DNA from: DAOTXK01 sp034435395
GTDB lineage: Bacteria > Chloroflexota > Anaerolineae > Aggregatilineales > Ch27
Assembly: GCA_034435395.1 (NCBI GenBank)
Contig: DAOTXK010000258.1
Span: 1 to 24,106 of the forward strand
Reading direction: 5' to 3'
DNA length: 24,106 nt
The notes beneath the pieces are model-generated. The model saw nothing but the letters and a program-made list of their open reading frames with translations, had not been told where the DNA came from and did not search any database. Both the position numbers and the translations under genes were made by a program. Positions 7,722-14,976 of this stretch are shown one piece after another; position 1 is the first letter of the stretch; every line of letters begins with the position of its first letter.

Positions 7722-8888
7722 TCAGTCGGGGTAGTGCAGGAAAGCCGCCCGCAGGTCGGCGAATGCCTGCAAGGCCCCCTGCCACTGGCTCACCAGGTCA
7801 GGAATGGGCTTCATGGCATTCAGGTGCTGGCGCACCGCGCTGCCACCGCTCAGCAGATCGATCGGGTAGTGTCCCCCGGAAGACCAGGGTTCCCGCCAGG
7901 CAAAATGGTCTGGATAGGCCCCTCTGACTGCTGCCAGGAGGTGCAACGCCGTCTCCACCGGGCGGAAGCGGTCCCGGTCGCAGACATACACCTGAACGCC
8001 CTGGCAGTGCTCCCCCCGATGTTTGCTGAACGTCGGCACAAAGTGAACCGGCCGAAAGCGCACGCCCGGCAGCGCCAGGTCATTCATCGCCTGGGCGAGG
8101 GCATGGGCGTCGATCCAGGGGGCGCCGATGTATTCAAACGGTTTGGCCGTGCCGCGCCCTTCCGAGAGGTTGGTCCCTTCGACCAGACAGGTCCCCGGGT
8201 ACACGGTCATGGCGGAAAGGGTGGGCAGGTTGGGCGACGGGGGGATGAAGGGCAGGCCGGTCTGGTCAAACCACAGGCGGCGCTGCCAGCCGGTCATCCA
8301 GACGACGGTCAGGTCACAGCCGATGCCGAAAGCCTGGTTAAACAGTTGGGCCACTTCGCCCACGGTCATGCCGTACCGGATGGGGATGGGGTACAGCCCC
8401 ACAAAGGAAGCATAGGCCGGGTCCAGGACAGGACCCTCCAGCCTCACCCCGCCCAGGGGGGTGGGGCGATCCAGCACGAGGACCGGGAGGCCGACTTCGG
8501 CGGCGGCCTGCATCACATAGGCCATGGTGTAGAGGAAGGTGTAAAACCGCACGCCGCCGTCGGGCAGGTCGATGACCAGGATGTCCAGCCCAGCGAGCAT
8601 GTCAGGGGTGGGCTTTTGGGTCTCGCCGTACAGGCTGTAGACCGGCAGGCCGGTGATGGGGTCGGTATACGCGCCCACGGCCTCCCCCGCCTGCGCTTCG
8701 CCCCGCAGGCCATGTTCCGGGCCGAACAGGGCGGTCAGCCGGACGGCGGGATGGCGATGCAGCCGTTCGACGGTGCTGGTCAGGTCCCGGTCAACGCTGC
8801 TGGCGCTGGCGACGAGGCCCGCGCGCCGCCCCGCCAGGCGCTCAAGCTGCTCTTCCAGGAGAATCTCAAGCCCCAGCCTGGTGCTCAC
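7722..8888 (-). CDS. namZ: NamZ-type exo-beta-N-acetylmuramidase (DUF1343, GH171), predicted cytoplasmic
   Basis: A 388-residue full-length DUF1343 protein. Family motifs in order: LFGPEHGLRGEAQAGE at about 54-69, LPVYSLYGETQKPTPDMLAGL at about 81-101, DLPDGGVRFYTF (usually DIQDVGARFYTY), MTVGEVAQLF, PPSPNLPTL, YPGTCLVEGTNLSEGRGT and FVPTFSKHRGE. The characterised member, Bacillus subtilis NamZ (YbbC), releases MurNAc from the non-reducing end of peptidoglycan fragments. The start is GTG at 8888 with GGAGG six bases upstream, overlapping the LacI gene by 23 bp. An in-frame TGA eleven codons upstream rules out a hidden signal peptide, and the N-terminus is charged, so this version should act in the cytoplasm after import. 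Confidence 0.9.
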   Translation of the reverse strand: MSTRLGLEILLEEQLERLAGRRAGLVASASSVDRDLTSTVERLHRHPAVRLTALFGPEHGLRGEAQAGEAVGAYTDPITGLPVYSLYGETQKPTPDMLAGLDILVIDLPDGGVRFYTFLYTMAYVMQAAAEVGLPVLVLDRPTPLGGVRLEGPVLDPAYASFVGLYPIPIRYGMTVGEVAQLFNQAFGIGCDLTVVWMTGWQRRLWFDQTGLPFIPPSPNLPTLSAMTVYPGTCLVEGTNLSEGRGTAKPFEYIGAPWIDAHALAQAMNDLALPGVRFRPVHFVPTFSKHRGEHCQGVQVYVCDRDRFRPVETALHLLAAVRGAYPDHFAWREPWSSGGHYPIDLLSGGSAVRQHLNAMKPIPDLVSQWQGALQAFADLRAAFLHYPD

Positions 8889-9900
8889 CTGGCGCCTCCG
8901 CAGTCGATCCCCGTATGATCAGTTCAGGCGGCAGAACCAGCTGGGCGCTTTCCGGTCTCTGCCCGGCAATCAGTTGAAGCAGCAAATCGACCGCATTGGA
9001 CGCCAGCTCCGTAAAAGGCTGGCGAATGGTGGTCAGCGGCGGGACGGCAAAAGAAGCGGCCTCCATGTCGTCGAAGCCAATGACGGATAGATCGTCGGGT
9101 ATTCTCAGACCGGCCTCGGCGATGGCGCGGTAGGCGCCAATGGCCATCTGATCGCTGGCGGCGAAGATGGCGGTCGGCAATGGGGCGTGGCTGAGCAACT
9201 GGCGCATGGTCTCGTAGCCGGCCTGGTAATCCCATCGCTCGTTCGGCGAGACGATCACCTGCTGATAGGTCAGATCAAACGCGGCCAGCGCCTGCCGATA
9301 ACCCTGGATGCGCTGCCGGGCCATCCACAGGGTTGAGGAGCCAGCGAGGTGGGCGATCCGCTGGTGGCCCAGTTCGATGGCGTGGCGGGTGGCCAGGTAC
9401 GCCGCCCGGAAGTTGTCCACGCCGACCGAGGGAAGATCGGACTCCGGCAGGCAGTCGATCAGGACGGTGTGAAGCTGCTCCTCCAGTAAAAACCGGCAGG
9501 TGCGCACCCGGTCCACCATGTTAACGATGATCAGCCCGTCCACCAGCCCCCCCGCCAGAGCTTCCAGGCTTTCGTGCTCGCGGTCGGGGTCCATGCTGAT
9601 GTTGGAGAGCACGACCTTGTAACCGTGGTGATAGGCGGCGCTCTCTACCGCGCTGGCGATGACGGAGAGCACGGGGTTGGTGATGTCCAGCACCAGGAGG
9701 CCGATCAGGCGGGTCCGGCGGGTACGCATGCTGCGGGCAATGGGATCGCGGCGGTAGTTGAGCTGGTCGATGGCCCGCAGGACCCGCGTGCGGGTTTGCG
9801 GCGAGATGCTGCCGGTGCCGTTGACCACGCACGATACGGTCTGGATGGACACGCCAGCCAGTTCGGCCACTTCTCTCATGGTGGGGGGTTTGTTCACCAT
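8866..9900 (-). CDS. LacI-family transcriptional regulator
   Basis: A 344-residue LacI/GalR repressor. ATG at 9900 is preceded by CAGGGGG; longer starts would run into the operator. The helix-turn-helix is at residues 8-27 (MREVAELAGVSIQTVSCVVN), followed by the hinge NYRRDPIARSMRT at about 48-60 and a periplasmic-binding-like sensor with GLVDGLIIV and SVIGFDDMEAASFAVPPLTTI. The three DNA-specificity positions equivalent to LacI Tyr17, Gln18 and Arg22 are Ile19, Gln20 and Cys24. As first gene of the cluster, overlapping namZ, it probably represses its own operon through the palindromes at 9919-9943 until a sugar inducer arrives. Confidence 0.93.
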   Translation of the reverse strand: MVNKPPTMREVAELAGVSIQTVSCVVNGTGSISPQTRTRVLRAIDQLNYRRDPIARSMRTRRTRLIGLLVLDITNPVLSVIASAVESAAYHHGYKVVLSNISMDPDREHESLEALAGGLVDGLIIVNMVDRVRTCRFLLEEQLHTVLIDCLPESDLPSVGVDNFRAAYLATRHAIELGHQRIAHLAGSSTLWMARQRIQGYRQALAAFDLTYQQVIVSPNERWDYQAGYETMRQLLSHAPLPTAIFAASDQMAIGAYRAIAEAGLRIPDDLSVIGFDDMEAASFAVPPLTTIRQPFTELASNAVDLLLQLIAGQRPESAQLVLPPELIIRGSTAEAPGEHQAGA

Positions 9901-9918
9901 GCCCTGCCCCCTGCGGAG

Positions 9919-9943
9919 TTGAACGTTCAAGTGAACGTTCAAC
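9919..9943 (-). promoter_or_regulatory. Tandem palindromic LacI-type operator
   Basis: TTGAACGTTCAA (9919-9930) is a perfect 12-bp palindrome with a central CG, the usual symmetry of LacI-family sites. It is followed directly by GTGAACGTTCAAC (9931-9943), whose core TGAACGTTCA is again a palindrome. TGAACGTTCAA therefore recurs with a 12-bp period. The pair covers the expected transcription start of the minus-strand promoter, so binding would block initiation. Confidence 0.65.
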
Positions 9944-9946
9944 CCA

Positions 9947-9975
9947 GTCTAACACAGGATGGCGGGTATGATCAA
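9947..9975 (-). promoter_or_regulatory. Sigma70-like promoter of the LacI-namZ-ABC cluster
   Basis: On the minus strand, TTGATC (9975-9970) and TTAGAC (9952-9947) are separated by exactly 17 bases. They lie directly upstream of the tandem operator and about 50 bp before the LacI ATG. The -35 matches four of six consensus bases and the -10 is moderate. Position relative to the operator supports the call. Confidence 0.5.
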
Positions 9976-10248
9976 AAAGGATAAGTATAGACCATGAGCG
10001 GGGATCGGGCTGGCCTCATGCTGTTTACAGCATTCCGGCATTCCTGAAGAGTCCGGCCCGCTGGCGTCCCGTCGGTGGTGGCGGGTTACTTCCCTGGCTG
10101 CCCAGCAAACCGGTCTGGCCCGGTAAGGCGGGGGGTACGCCCATCATTTTGCCTTTGCCCACCGGGCAAGTTACACTACACGTGGAGCCAACGGCGGCTG
10201 CCCAGGTTTTCCTGCAACCATCACCAGCGAAATTGTACGTTTAGCATC
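9976..10248. other. Intergenic region between divergent operons with two short palindromes
   Basis: No convincing gene was found in this part of the 564-bp divergent spacer. ATGCTG-TTTA-CAGCAT (10018-10033) is a perfect hyphenated palindrome that could be an operator. TTGCCC-ACC-GGGCAA (10155-10169) is another short inverted repeat. Neither can be tied to a regulator here. The rest of the spacer, 10279-10464, is the probable leader of the binding-protein gene. Confidence 0.4.
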
Positions 10249-10278
10249 TTATGTATTCGAGCGATTTTATCATATACT
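10249..10278 (+). promoter_or_regulatory. Probable promoter of the Liv-type operon
   Basis: TATACT at 10273-10278 is a good -10 in an AT-rich island. A weak -35, TTATGT at 10249-10254, lies 18 bases upstream. The start would give a leader of about 180 nt before the ATG at 10465. The -35 match is poor, so an activator or another sigma factor is possible. Confidence 0.4.
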
Positions 10279-10464
10279 GACAACTGACAGCGGGGGGTGG
10301 CCGATCACAGACGAGGTTTCTCAGTCTCCCCCTTTGTTTGGGTATCCCACCCTGCTGCTTTCATTCGTTCCCGCGCGAAAGGAGGTTGCCTGCTCCCTGA
10401 CGAGAAAAGAAAAGCCCCGTTCCTGTTGTTGTCTTAAAGCTGAGCAAATGCGAAAGGAAAAAAC

Positions 10465-11694
10465 ATGTTCAAGCGCCTCTTCACATTGACCCTGGCTTTC
10501 GCAGTGATGTTCACCGCTTTTAGCGTCCTGCCGGTGGCCGGGCAGGGCGATTGCGACTTTGCCGGCGAGATCTACGTGGGCGTGATTGCCTCGCTCACCG
10601 GCGACCGTCCCAAGGTCGGCCAGAGCACCGTGGAAGCCGCCCAGATGGCGGTCGATGAGGTGAACGCCGAGTGTGGCTTGCAGGTGGGTGGCGAGAACTA
10701 CGAAGTGGTCGTCCTCGTTGAGGACAGCGAGTCCAAGGGCGAGTCCGCCGTGGCCGTGGCCACCCGGCTGATCGTGGACGAGGAAGTCGCCGCCATCATC
10801 GGCCCGCAGGCCAGCGTGGAGGCCGTCCCGGCGGGCCAGGTGGCCAACGACCGCGAGACCCCCATGATCAGCCCGTGGTCCACCAATCCCAACACCACGC
10901 TGGACCGGCCCTGGGTCTTCCGCGCCGCCTTCCTCGATCCGTTCCAGGGGCCGGTGGTGGCCGGGTTTGTGGCGGAAGAATTTGGCGCGGAGACGGCGGC
11001 GGTGCTTTACGATATCGCCAGCGATTATCCCAAGGGCCTGGCGGAGAACTTCCGCGATGCCGCCGAAGCGGGCGGGATCGAGGTGGTGGCTTTTGAAAGC
11101 TTCACCACCGGCGACTCCGACTTCAGCTCGCAACTGACCAACATCATTGCCAAGGATCCGGATGTGCTGTTCACGCCGCAGTACTACAACGAAGTGCCCC
11201 TGATCGTGCAGCAGGCCCGCGAGCTGGGTTACGAAGGCCCCATCGTGGGCAGCGATAGCTGGGGCACGCCGGAACTGCTGGACCTGTGCGGCGATGCCTG
11301 CGAGGGCCTGTTCTTCAGCATGCACTACGCCCCGGACATCGCCACCGAGGTCGCCCAGACGTTCATCACCAACTACGAAGAGCTGTACGGGGCCAAGCCG
11401 GACGACGTGGCCGCGCTGACCTACGACGCCTTCCAGATGCTGTTCACGGCGATTCGCGACGCCGACTCGTTCGAGCGCCCGGCGATCCGCGACGCCCTGG
11501 CCGGGATCGAACTTTTTGAGGGCGTGACCGGCCTGATGAGCTTCGATGAACAGGGTGATCCGGTCAAGTGCGCGGTGATCATCCAGATCAAGGACGGCGC
11601 GTTCACCTATTACGACACGGCCTGCCCGGCTGGCTTCCCGCCTGAGGAACTTATGGAGCCAGAGGCCACGCCGGAGACTGGTTCCAGCTCCTGA
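10465..11694 (+). CDS. Branched-chain amino acid/amide-type ABC binding protein (LivK-like)
   Basis: A 409-residue periplasmic-binding protein of the Peripla_BP_6/LivK family. ATG at 10465 is preceded by GAAAGGAAAAAAC. Residues 1-27 form a signal peptide (KR, hydrophobic core, cleavage near VAG/Q). The mature start IYVGVIASLTGDRPKVGQSTVEAAQMAVDEVNA is diagnostic, as are AAIIGPQASVEAVPAGQVANDRETPMISP and PDVLFTPQYYNEVPLIVQQARELGY. It is the first gene of a complete Liv cassette and should capture amino acids or related small solutes. A Thr/Pro/Glu/Ser-rich tail ends the protein. A stem-loop follows at 11710, so it is probably made in excess over the permeases. Specificity is not readable from sequence. 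Confidence 0.94.
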   Translation: MFKRLFTLTLAFAVMFTAFSVLPVAGQGDCDFAGEIYVGVIASLTGDRPKVGQSTVEAAQMAVDEVNAECGLQVGGENYEVVVLVEDSESKGESAVAVATRLIVDEEVAAIIGPQASVEAVPAGQVANDRETPMISPWSTNPNTTLDRPWVFRAAFLDPFQGPVVAGFVAEEFGAETAAVLYDIASDYPKGLAENFRDAAEAGGIEVVAFESFTTGDSDFSSQLTNIIAKDPDVLFTPQYYNEVPLIVQQARELGYEGPIVGSDSWGTPELLDLCGDACEGLFFSMHYAPDIATEVAQTFITNYEELYGAKPDDVAALTYDAFQMLFTAIRDADSFERPAIRDALAGIELFEGVTGLMSFDEQGDPVKCAVIIQIKDGAFTYYDTACPAGFPPEELMEPEATPETGSSS

Positions 11695-11709
11695 GTCGCT
11701 GTCCCAGCA

Positions 11710-11737
11710 GGGGCGTCCCATGGGTGTGGGACGCCCC
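11710..11737 (+). terminator. Strong stem-loop after the LivK-like gene
   Basis: GGGGCGTCCCA (11710-11720) and TGGGACGCCCC (11727-11737) form a perfect 11-bp stem with a 6-nt loop, 15 bp after the stop codon. The tail TCTTACGCTTT is only moderately T-rich, so it is likely a partial terminator or stabiliser. A second imperfect hairpin around 11765-11785 (ACAAAGAAGGCGCGCTTTTGT, loop region GCGC) followed by TTTTG may add attenuation before livH. Confidence 0.6.
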
Positions 11738-11821
11738 TCTTACGCTTTGTAGGCTGCCTTCTCAACAAAGAAGGCGCGCTTTTGTTTTGTCGGCTTCCAG
11801 CCATGTCGGAGCGGTATCAGG

Positions 11822-12727
11822 ATGGACATCTCGTTTCTCGTTCAACAGTTTTTTAACGCCTTGCAGTTGGGCAGCCTGTACGCCCTGATCGCGCTGGGCT
11901 ATACCATGGTCTACGGCGTGCTGCTGCTGATCAACTTCGCCCATGGGGATATCTTCATGTTCGGCGCGTTCATGGGCGTGTTCGGCTCGATCGTGCTGGG
12001 GCTGCCCTTTGTCCCGACTCTGCTGCTGGCAATGGCGGTGACGGCGCTGCTGGGCGTGACCATCGAGCGGGTGGCCTACAAGCCTCTGCGGCGCGCGTCC
12101 CGGCTGTCGGCGGTCATCACGGCGCTAGGGGTGGGTCTGCTGCTGGAAAACGGCATGCTGGCGCTGACCGGCGCTGACCCGCGCAGTTATCCGGGGGATT
12201 TTCTCGCGCTCGAAGGCGAGCTGAATATCGCCGGGGCCAGCATTGGCTACGTCAAGATTCTGGTCATCCTGCTGGCCCTCCTGCTGTTTCTGGGGCTGTA
12301 TACCATCGTCCAGCGGACGAAGTGGGGGATGGCCATGCGCGCCATCTCGTATGACAAGTTCGCCGTCCCGCTGATGGGCGTCTCGCAGGACCAGATCATC
12401 GCCATGACCTTCGCCCTGGGGACCGGCCTGGCGGCGGCAGGCGGCATCCTGTGGGGAGTGGCCTTCCCGGTGTTGAACCCGTATATGGGCCTGCGCATCG
12501 GCTGGAAGGCTTTTATTGCGGCGGTGGTGGGCGGCATCGGCGACATCCGGGGGGCATTTCTGGGCGGGCTGCTGCTGGGCTTCGTGGAGATTTTTGTGGT
12601 GGCGCTGGGCGAGCCGGTGGGCATCTCCTCCACCTGGCGCGATCCGGTGGCCTTTGCCCTGCTGCTGATCATCCTCGTCGTCCGCCCCACCGGCCTGTTC
12701 GGCGTGGCCCGCCGCCAGAAAGTGTAG
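11822..12727 (+). CDS. livH: Branched-chain amino acid-type ABC permease LivH
   Basis: A 301-residue inner-membrane permease, normal for LivH. The ATG at 11822 has only a weak ribosome site (GGAG about 13 bases upstream). Family motifs: LQLGSLYALIALGYTMVYGVLLLINFAHGDIFMFGAF at residues 15-51, ERVAYKPLRRASRLSAVITALGVGLLLEN at about 81-109, and a C-terminal GLRIGWKAFIAAVVGGIGDIRGAFLGGLLLG. It forms the channel with LivM, whose gene starts 10 bp downstream; the TAG stop is part of the livM ribosome site TAGGAG. Confidence 0.95.
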   Translation: MDISFLVQQFFNALQLGSLYALIALGYTMVYGVLLLINFAHGDIFMFGAFMGVFGSIVLGLPFVPTLLLAMAVTALLGVTIERVAYKPLRRASRLSAVITALGVGLLLENGMLALTGADPRSYPGDFLALEGELNIAGASIGYVKILVILLALLLFLGLYTIVQRTKWGMAMRAISYDKFAVPLMGVSQDQIIAMTFALGTGLAAAGGILWGVAFPVLNPYMGLRIGWKAFIAAVVGGIGDIRGAFLGGLLLGFVEIFVVALGEPVGISSTWRDPVAFALLLIILVVRPTGLFGVARRQKV

Positions 12728-12737
12728 GAGTGAGCCG

Positions 12738-14222
12738 ATGTTCAGGGCTATTCGCGACCGTATCCGCACGCTGACCGCGCCTCTTCGCCGTCAACTCAGC
12801 CGCGCCCCGGTCCTGGCCCTCCAGGTGGGGCTGCTGGCCGCCGTCTTCCTGGAGCAGCTGGTCGGCGCGGACTTCGCCCAGACGCTGGGCTTCCGCAAAA
12901 TCCCCAAGTTTTTCGGCCTGGTGGACATCTTCGAGCCGTTCTCCAACCTGGACTTCACCGGCGTGCTGGCCCCGTTTTTCCCCTCGCCGTCGATGACGGT
13001 GGAAGCGCCGCTTCAGCGGTCCGGCGAGGCCATCGGCGACCTGCTCTCGACCTTCTGGCGGTCGCTGTTTTACCAGGGGCCGCGCGAGCCGGGTTTCTTC
13101 GACGTGGTGCTGCGCGTGGTGATCTACGACGTGGTGATCTTCGTGATCCCGACGATCATCCTGGCCATTGTGCTCCGTCCGCTCATCCTGCGGGTATTGG
13201 CGGAGCTGCCTCGCTGGGCGGGGATCGCCCTGCACATCGTCGCTCTGTACGCCATCGTCATGCTGTGGGGAGCCGACGGCGGCACCCGCCAGCTCATCCT
13301 GGTCTACATGGGCATCAACATCATGCTGGCGGTCAGCCTGAACCTGGTGAACGGCTACATGGGGGAGTTTTCGGTGGGCCACGCCGGGTTTATGGCCGTC
13401 GGCGCGTATGTGTCGGCGGTGCTGACCATGCTGCTGTTCGCCGATACGCGGGTGTTCGGCCCGCCGTTGCTCTCGCCGGACCTGGGGCTGCCGGTCGGGT
13501 TCATCATCGCCCTGATCGCGGGCGGTGTGGCCGCGGCCCTGGCCGGTTTGCTGGTGGCTTTCCCCTCGTTCCGGACGCGCGGGGACTATCTGGCCATCGT
13601 CACGCTGGCGGTCAACTTCATCGTGCAGGGGGTGATCAATAACCTGGAAGTCATCGGCGGGCCGCGCGGCCTGAACGGCGTCCCGTTATGGACGGACTTA
13701 AACTGGATATTCGTCTTCACCCTGCTCTCGCTGGCAGTCATCTATAACCTGGTCAACTCCACTCTGGGCAAGGGCATCATCGCCATCCGGGAAGACGAGG
13801 TCGCCGCCGAGCTGATGGGGGTCAACACCCGCCAGGTCAAACTGTTGGCCTTCCTGGTGTCGTCCTTCATCGCGGGGGTGGCCGGGGGGCTGTTCGCCCA
13901 TCAGCTGGCCTACGTCAATCCGGGCAACTTCGGCATCCTCAAGTCCACCGAGGTGCTGGTGATGGTGTATCTGGGCGGGATGGGCAGCATCTCCGGCTCG
14001 ATCATCGCCGCCGCCATTTTCACCATCCTGATCGAGGCCCTGCGCCCGCTGGCCGTCCTGAAGTGGGTGGTCATCCCCCTGATCCTGATCCTGCTGATGC
14101 TCTTCCGGCCACAGGGTCTGTTCGGGTTCCGCGAGATCAGGCTCAATCTGGGGCTGCGCCAGACCAGGGGAGTGGCCGGGCCGGTTGCCACGGAGGCGAA
14201 AGATGCCGTTGCTACAGATTAG
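12738..14222 (+). CDS. livM: Branched-chain amino acid-type ABC permease LivM with long N-terminal extension
   Basis: A 494-residue permease. The conserved LivM core starts near residue 183 (TRQLILVYMGINIMLAVSLNLVNGYMGEFSVGHAGFMAVGAY) and includes TRGDYLAIVTLAVNFIVQGVINNLEVIGGPRGLNGVP and FAHQLAYVNPGNFGILKSTEVLVMVYLGGMGSISG. Before it is an extension of about 150 residues with hydrophobic segments at about 24-42, 123-150 and 161-178, joined by a hydrophilic loop at about 50-120. The ATG at 12738 follows TAGGAG by six bases. The end overlaps the livG start by 20 bp. Core function is secure; the role of the extension is unknown. Confidence 0.93.
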   Translation: MFRAIRDRIRTLTAPLRRQLSRAPVLALQVGLLAAVFLEQLVGADFAQTLGFRKIPKFFGLVDIFEPFSNLDFTGVLAPFFPSPSMTVEAPLQRSGEAIGDLLSTFWRSLFYQGPREPGFFDVVLRVVIYDVVIFVIPTIILAIVLRPLILRVLAELPRWAGIALHIVALYAIVMLWGADGGTRQLILVYMGINIMLAVSLNLVNGYMGEFSVGHAGFMAVGAYVSAVLTMLLFADTRVFGPPLLSPDLGLPVGFIIALIAGGVAAALAGLLVAFPSFRTRGDYLAIVTLAVNFIVQGVINNLEVIGGPRGLNGVPLWTDLNWIFVFTLLSLAVIYNLVNSTLGKGIIAIREDEVAAELMGVNTRQVKLLAFLVSSFIAGVAGGLFAHQLAYVNPGNFGILKSTEVLVMVYLGGMGSISGSIIAAAIFTILIEALRPLAVLKWVVIPLILILLMLFRPQGLFGFREIRLNLGLRQTRGVAGPVATEAKDAVATD

Positions 14223-14976
14223 GGACCTCACCCACTACTTCGGCGGGCTGTGCGCCGTCCGCGACTTCAACCTTGACCTGGAGCACGGCGAACTGATCGG
14301 CCTGATCGGGCCTAACGGGGCGGGCAAAACCACCGTCTTCAACCTGGTGACGGGGGTCTACCGCGCCAGCCAGGGGACGATCCGCCTGGAGGGCCGGGAC
14401 CTGGTCGGCCTGCCCCCGCACACCATCAACGGCCTGGGCATCAGCCGCACCTTTCAGACCATTCGCCTGTGGAACCAGATGACGGTGCTGGATAACATCC
14501 GGGTGGCCAATCATCGCCGCATCCGCTATGGGGTGGCCGACGCCTTCCTGCAACTGCCCCGTTGCCGCCAGCAGGAGCAAGAATTTGAGGCCCATGCCAT
14601 GGAGTTGCTGCGCCTGTTTAAGCTGGAGCGGTTCGCCTTCGAGCCGGCCAGCAGTCTGCCGTATGGCGCGCAGCGGCGGGTGGAGATCGTGCGGGCCATG
14701 GCCGCCCGGCCCAAGATTCTGCTGCTGGACGAGCCGGCGGCGGGCATGAATCCGGGGGAGATCGGGGAACTGATGGACTTCATCCACTGGATACGCGACG
14801 AATTTGATCTGACCATCTGGCTGATCGAGCATCAGATGCGGCTGGTCATGAACATCTGCGAGCGCATCAAGGTGCTGGACTTCGGCGAGACCATTGCCGA
14901 GGGGACGGCGGCGGAAATCCAGCATAACCCCAAGGTGATCGAAGCGTACCTGGGCGAGCAAGGAGAGATGGCCTGA
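14203..14976 (+). CDS. livG: Branched-chain amino acid-type ABC ATP-binding protein LivG
   Basis: A 257-residue ATPase. I chose ATG at 14203 because GGAGG lies six bases upstream; an in-frame TTG at 14185 has no such site. Walker A is GPNGAGKT (36-43), the signature loop is SLPYGAQRRVEIVRA (150-164) in the LivG form with Tyr-Gly-Ala in place of Ser-Gly-Gly, Walker B is ILLLDEPAAGMNP (171-183), and the switch histidine is His209 in LIEHQM. It powers LivHM import together with LivF, whose ATG overlaps its stop (TGATG). Confidence 0.95.
   Translation: MPLLQIRDLTHYFGGLCAVRDFNLDLEHGELIGLIGPNGAGKTTVFNLVTGVYRASQGTIRLEGRDLVGLPPHTINGLGISRTFQTIRLWNQMTVLDNIRVANHRRIRYGVADAFLQLPRCRQQEQEFEAHAMELLRLFKLERFAFEPASSLPYGAQRRVEIVRAMAARPKILLLDEPAAGMNPGEIGELMDFIHWIRDEFDLTIWLIEHQMRLVMNICERIKVLDFGETIAEGTAAEIQHNPKVIEAYLGEQGEMA

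Noticed and set aside
10321..11721. Minus-strand open frame of more than 460 codons opposite the LivK-like gene
   Set aside because: The plus strand holds a full binding protein with signal peptide; the antisense product is repetitive in His/Arg/Gly and unlike known proteins.
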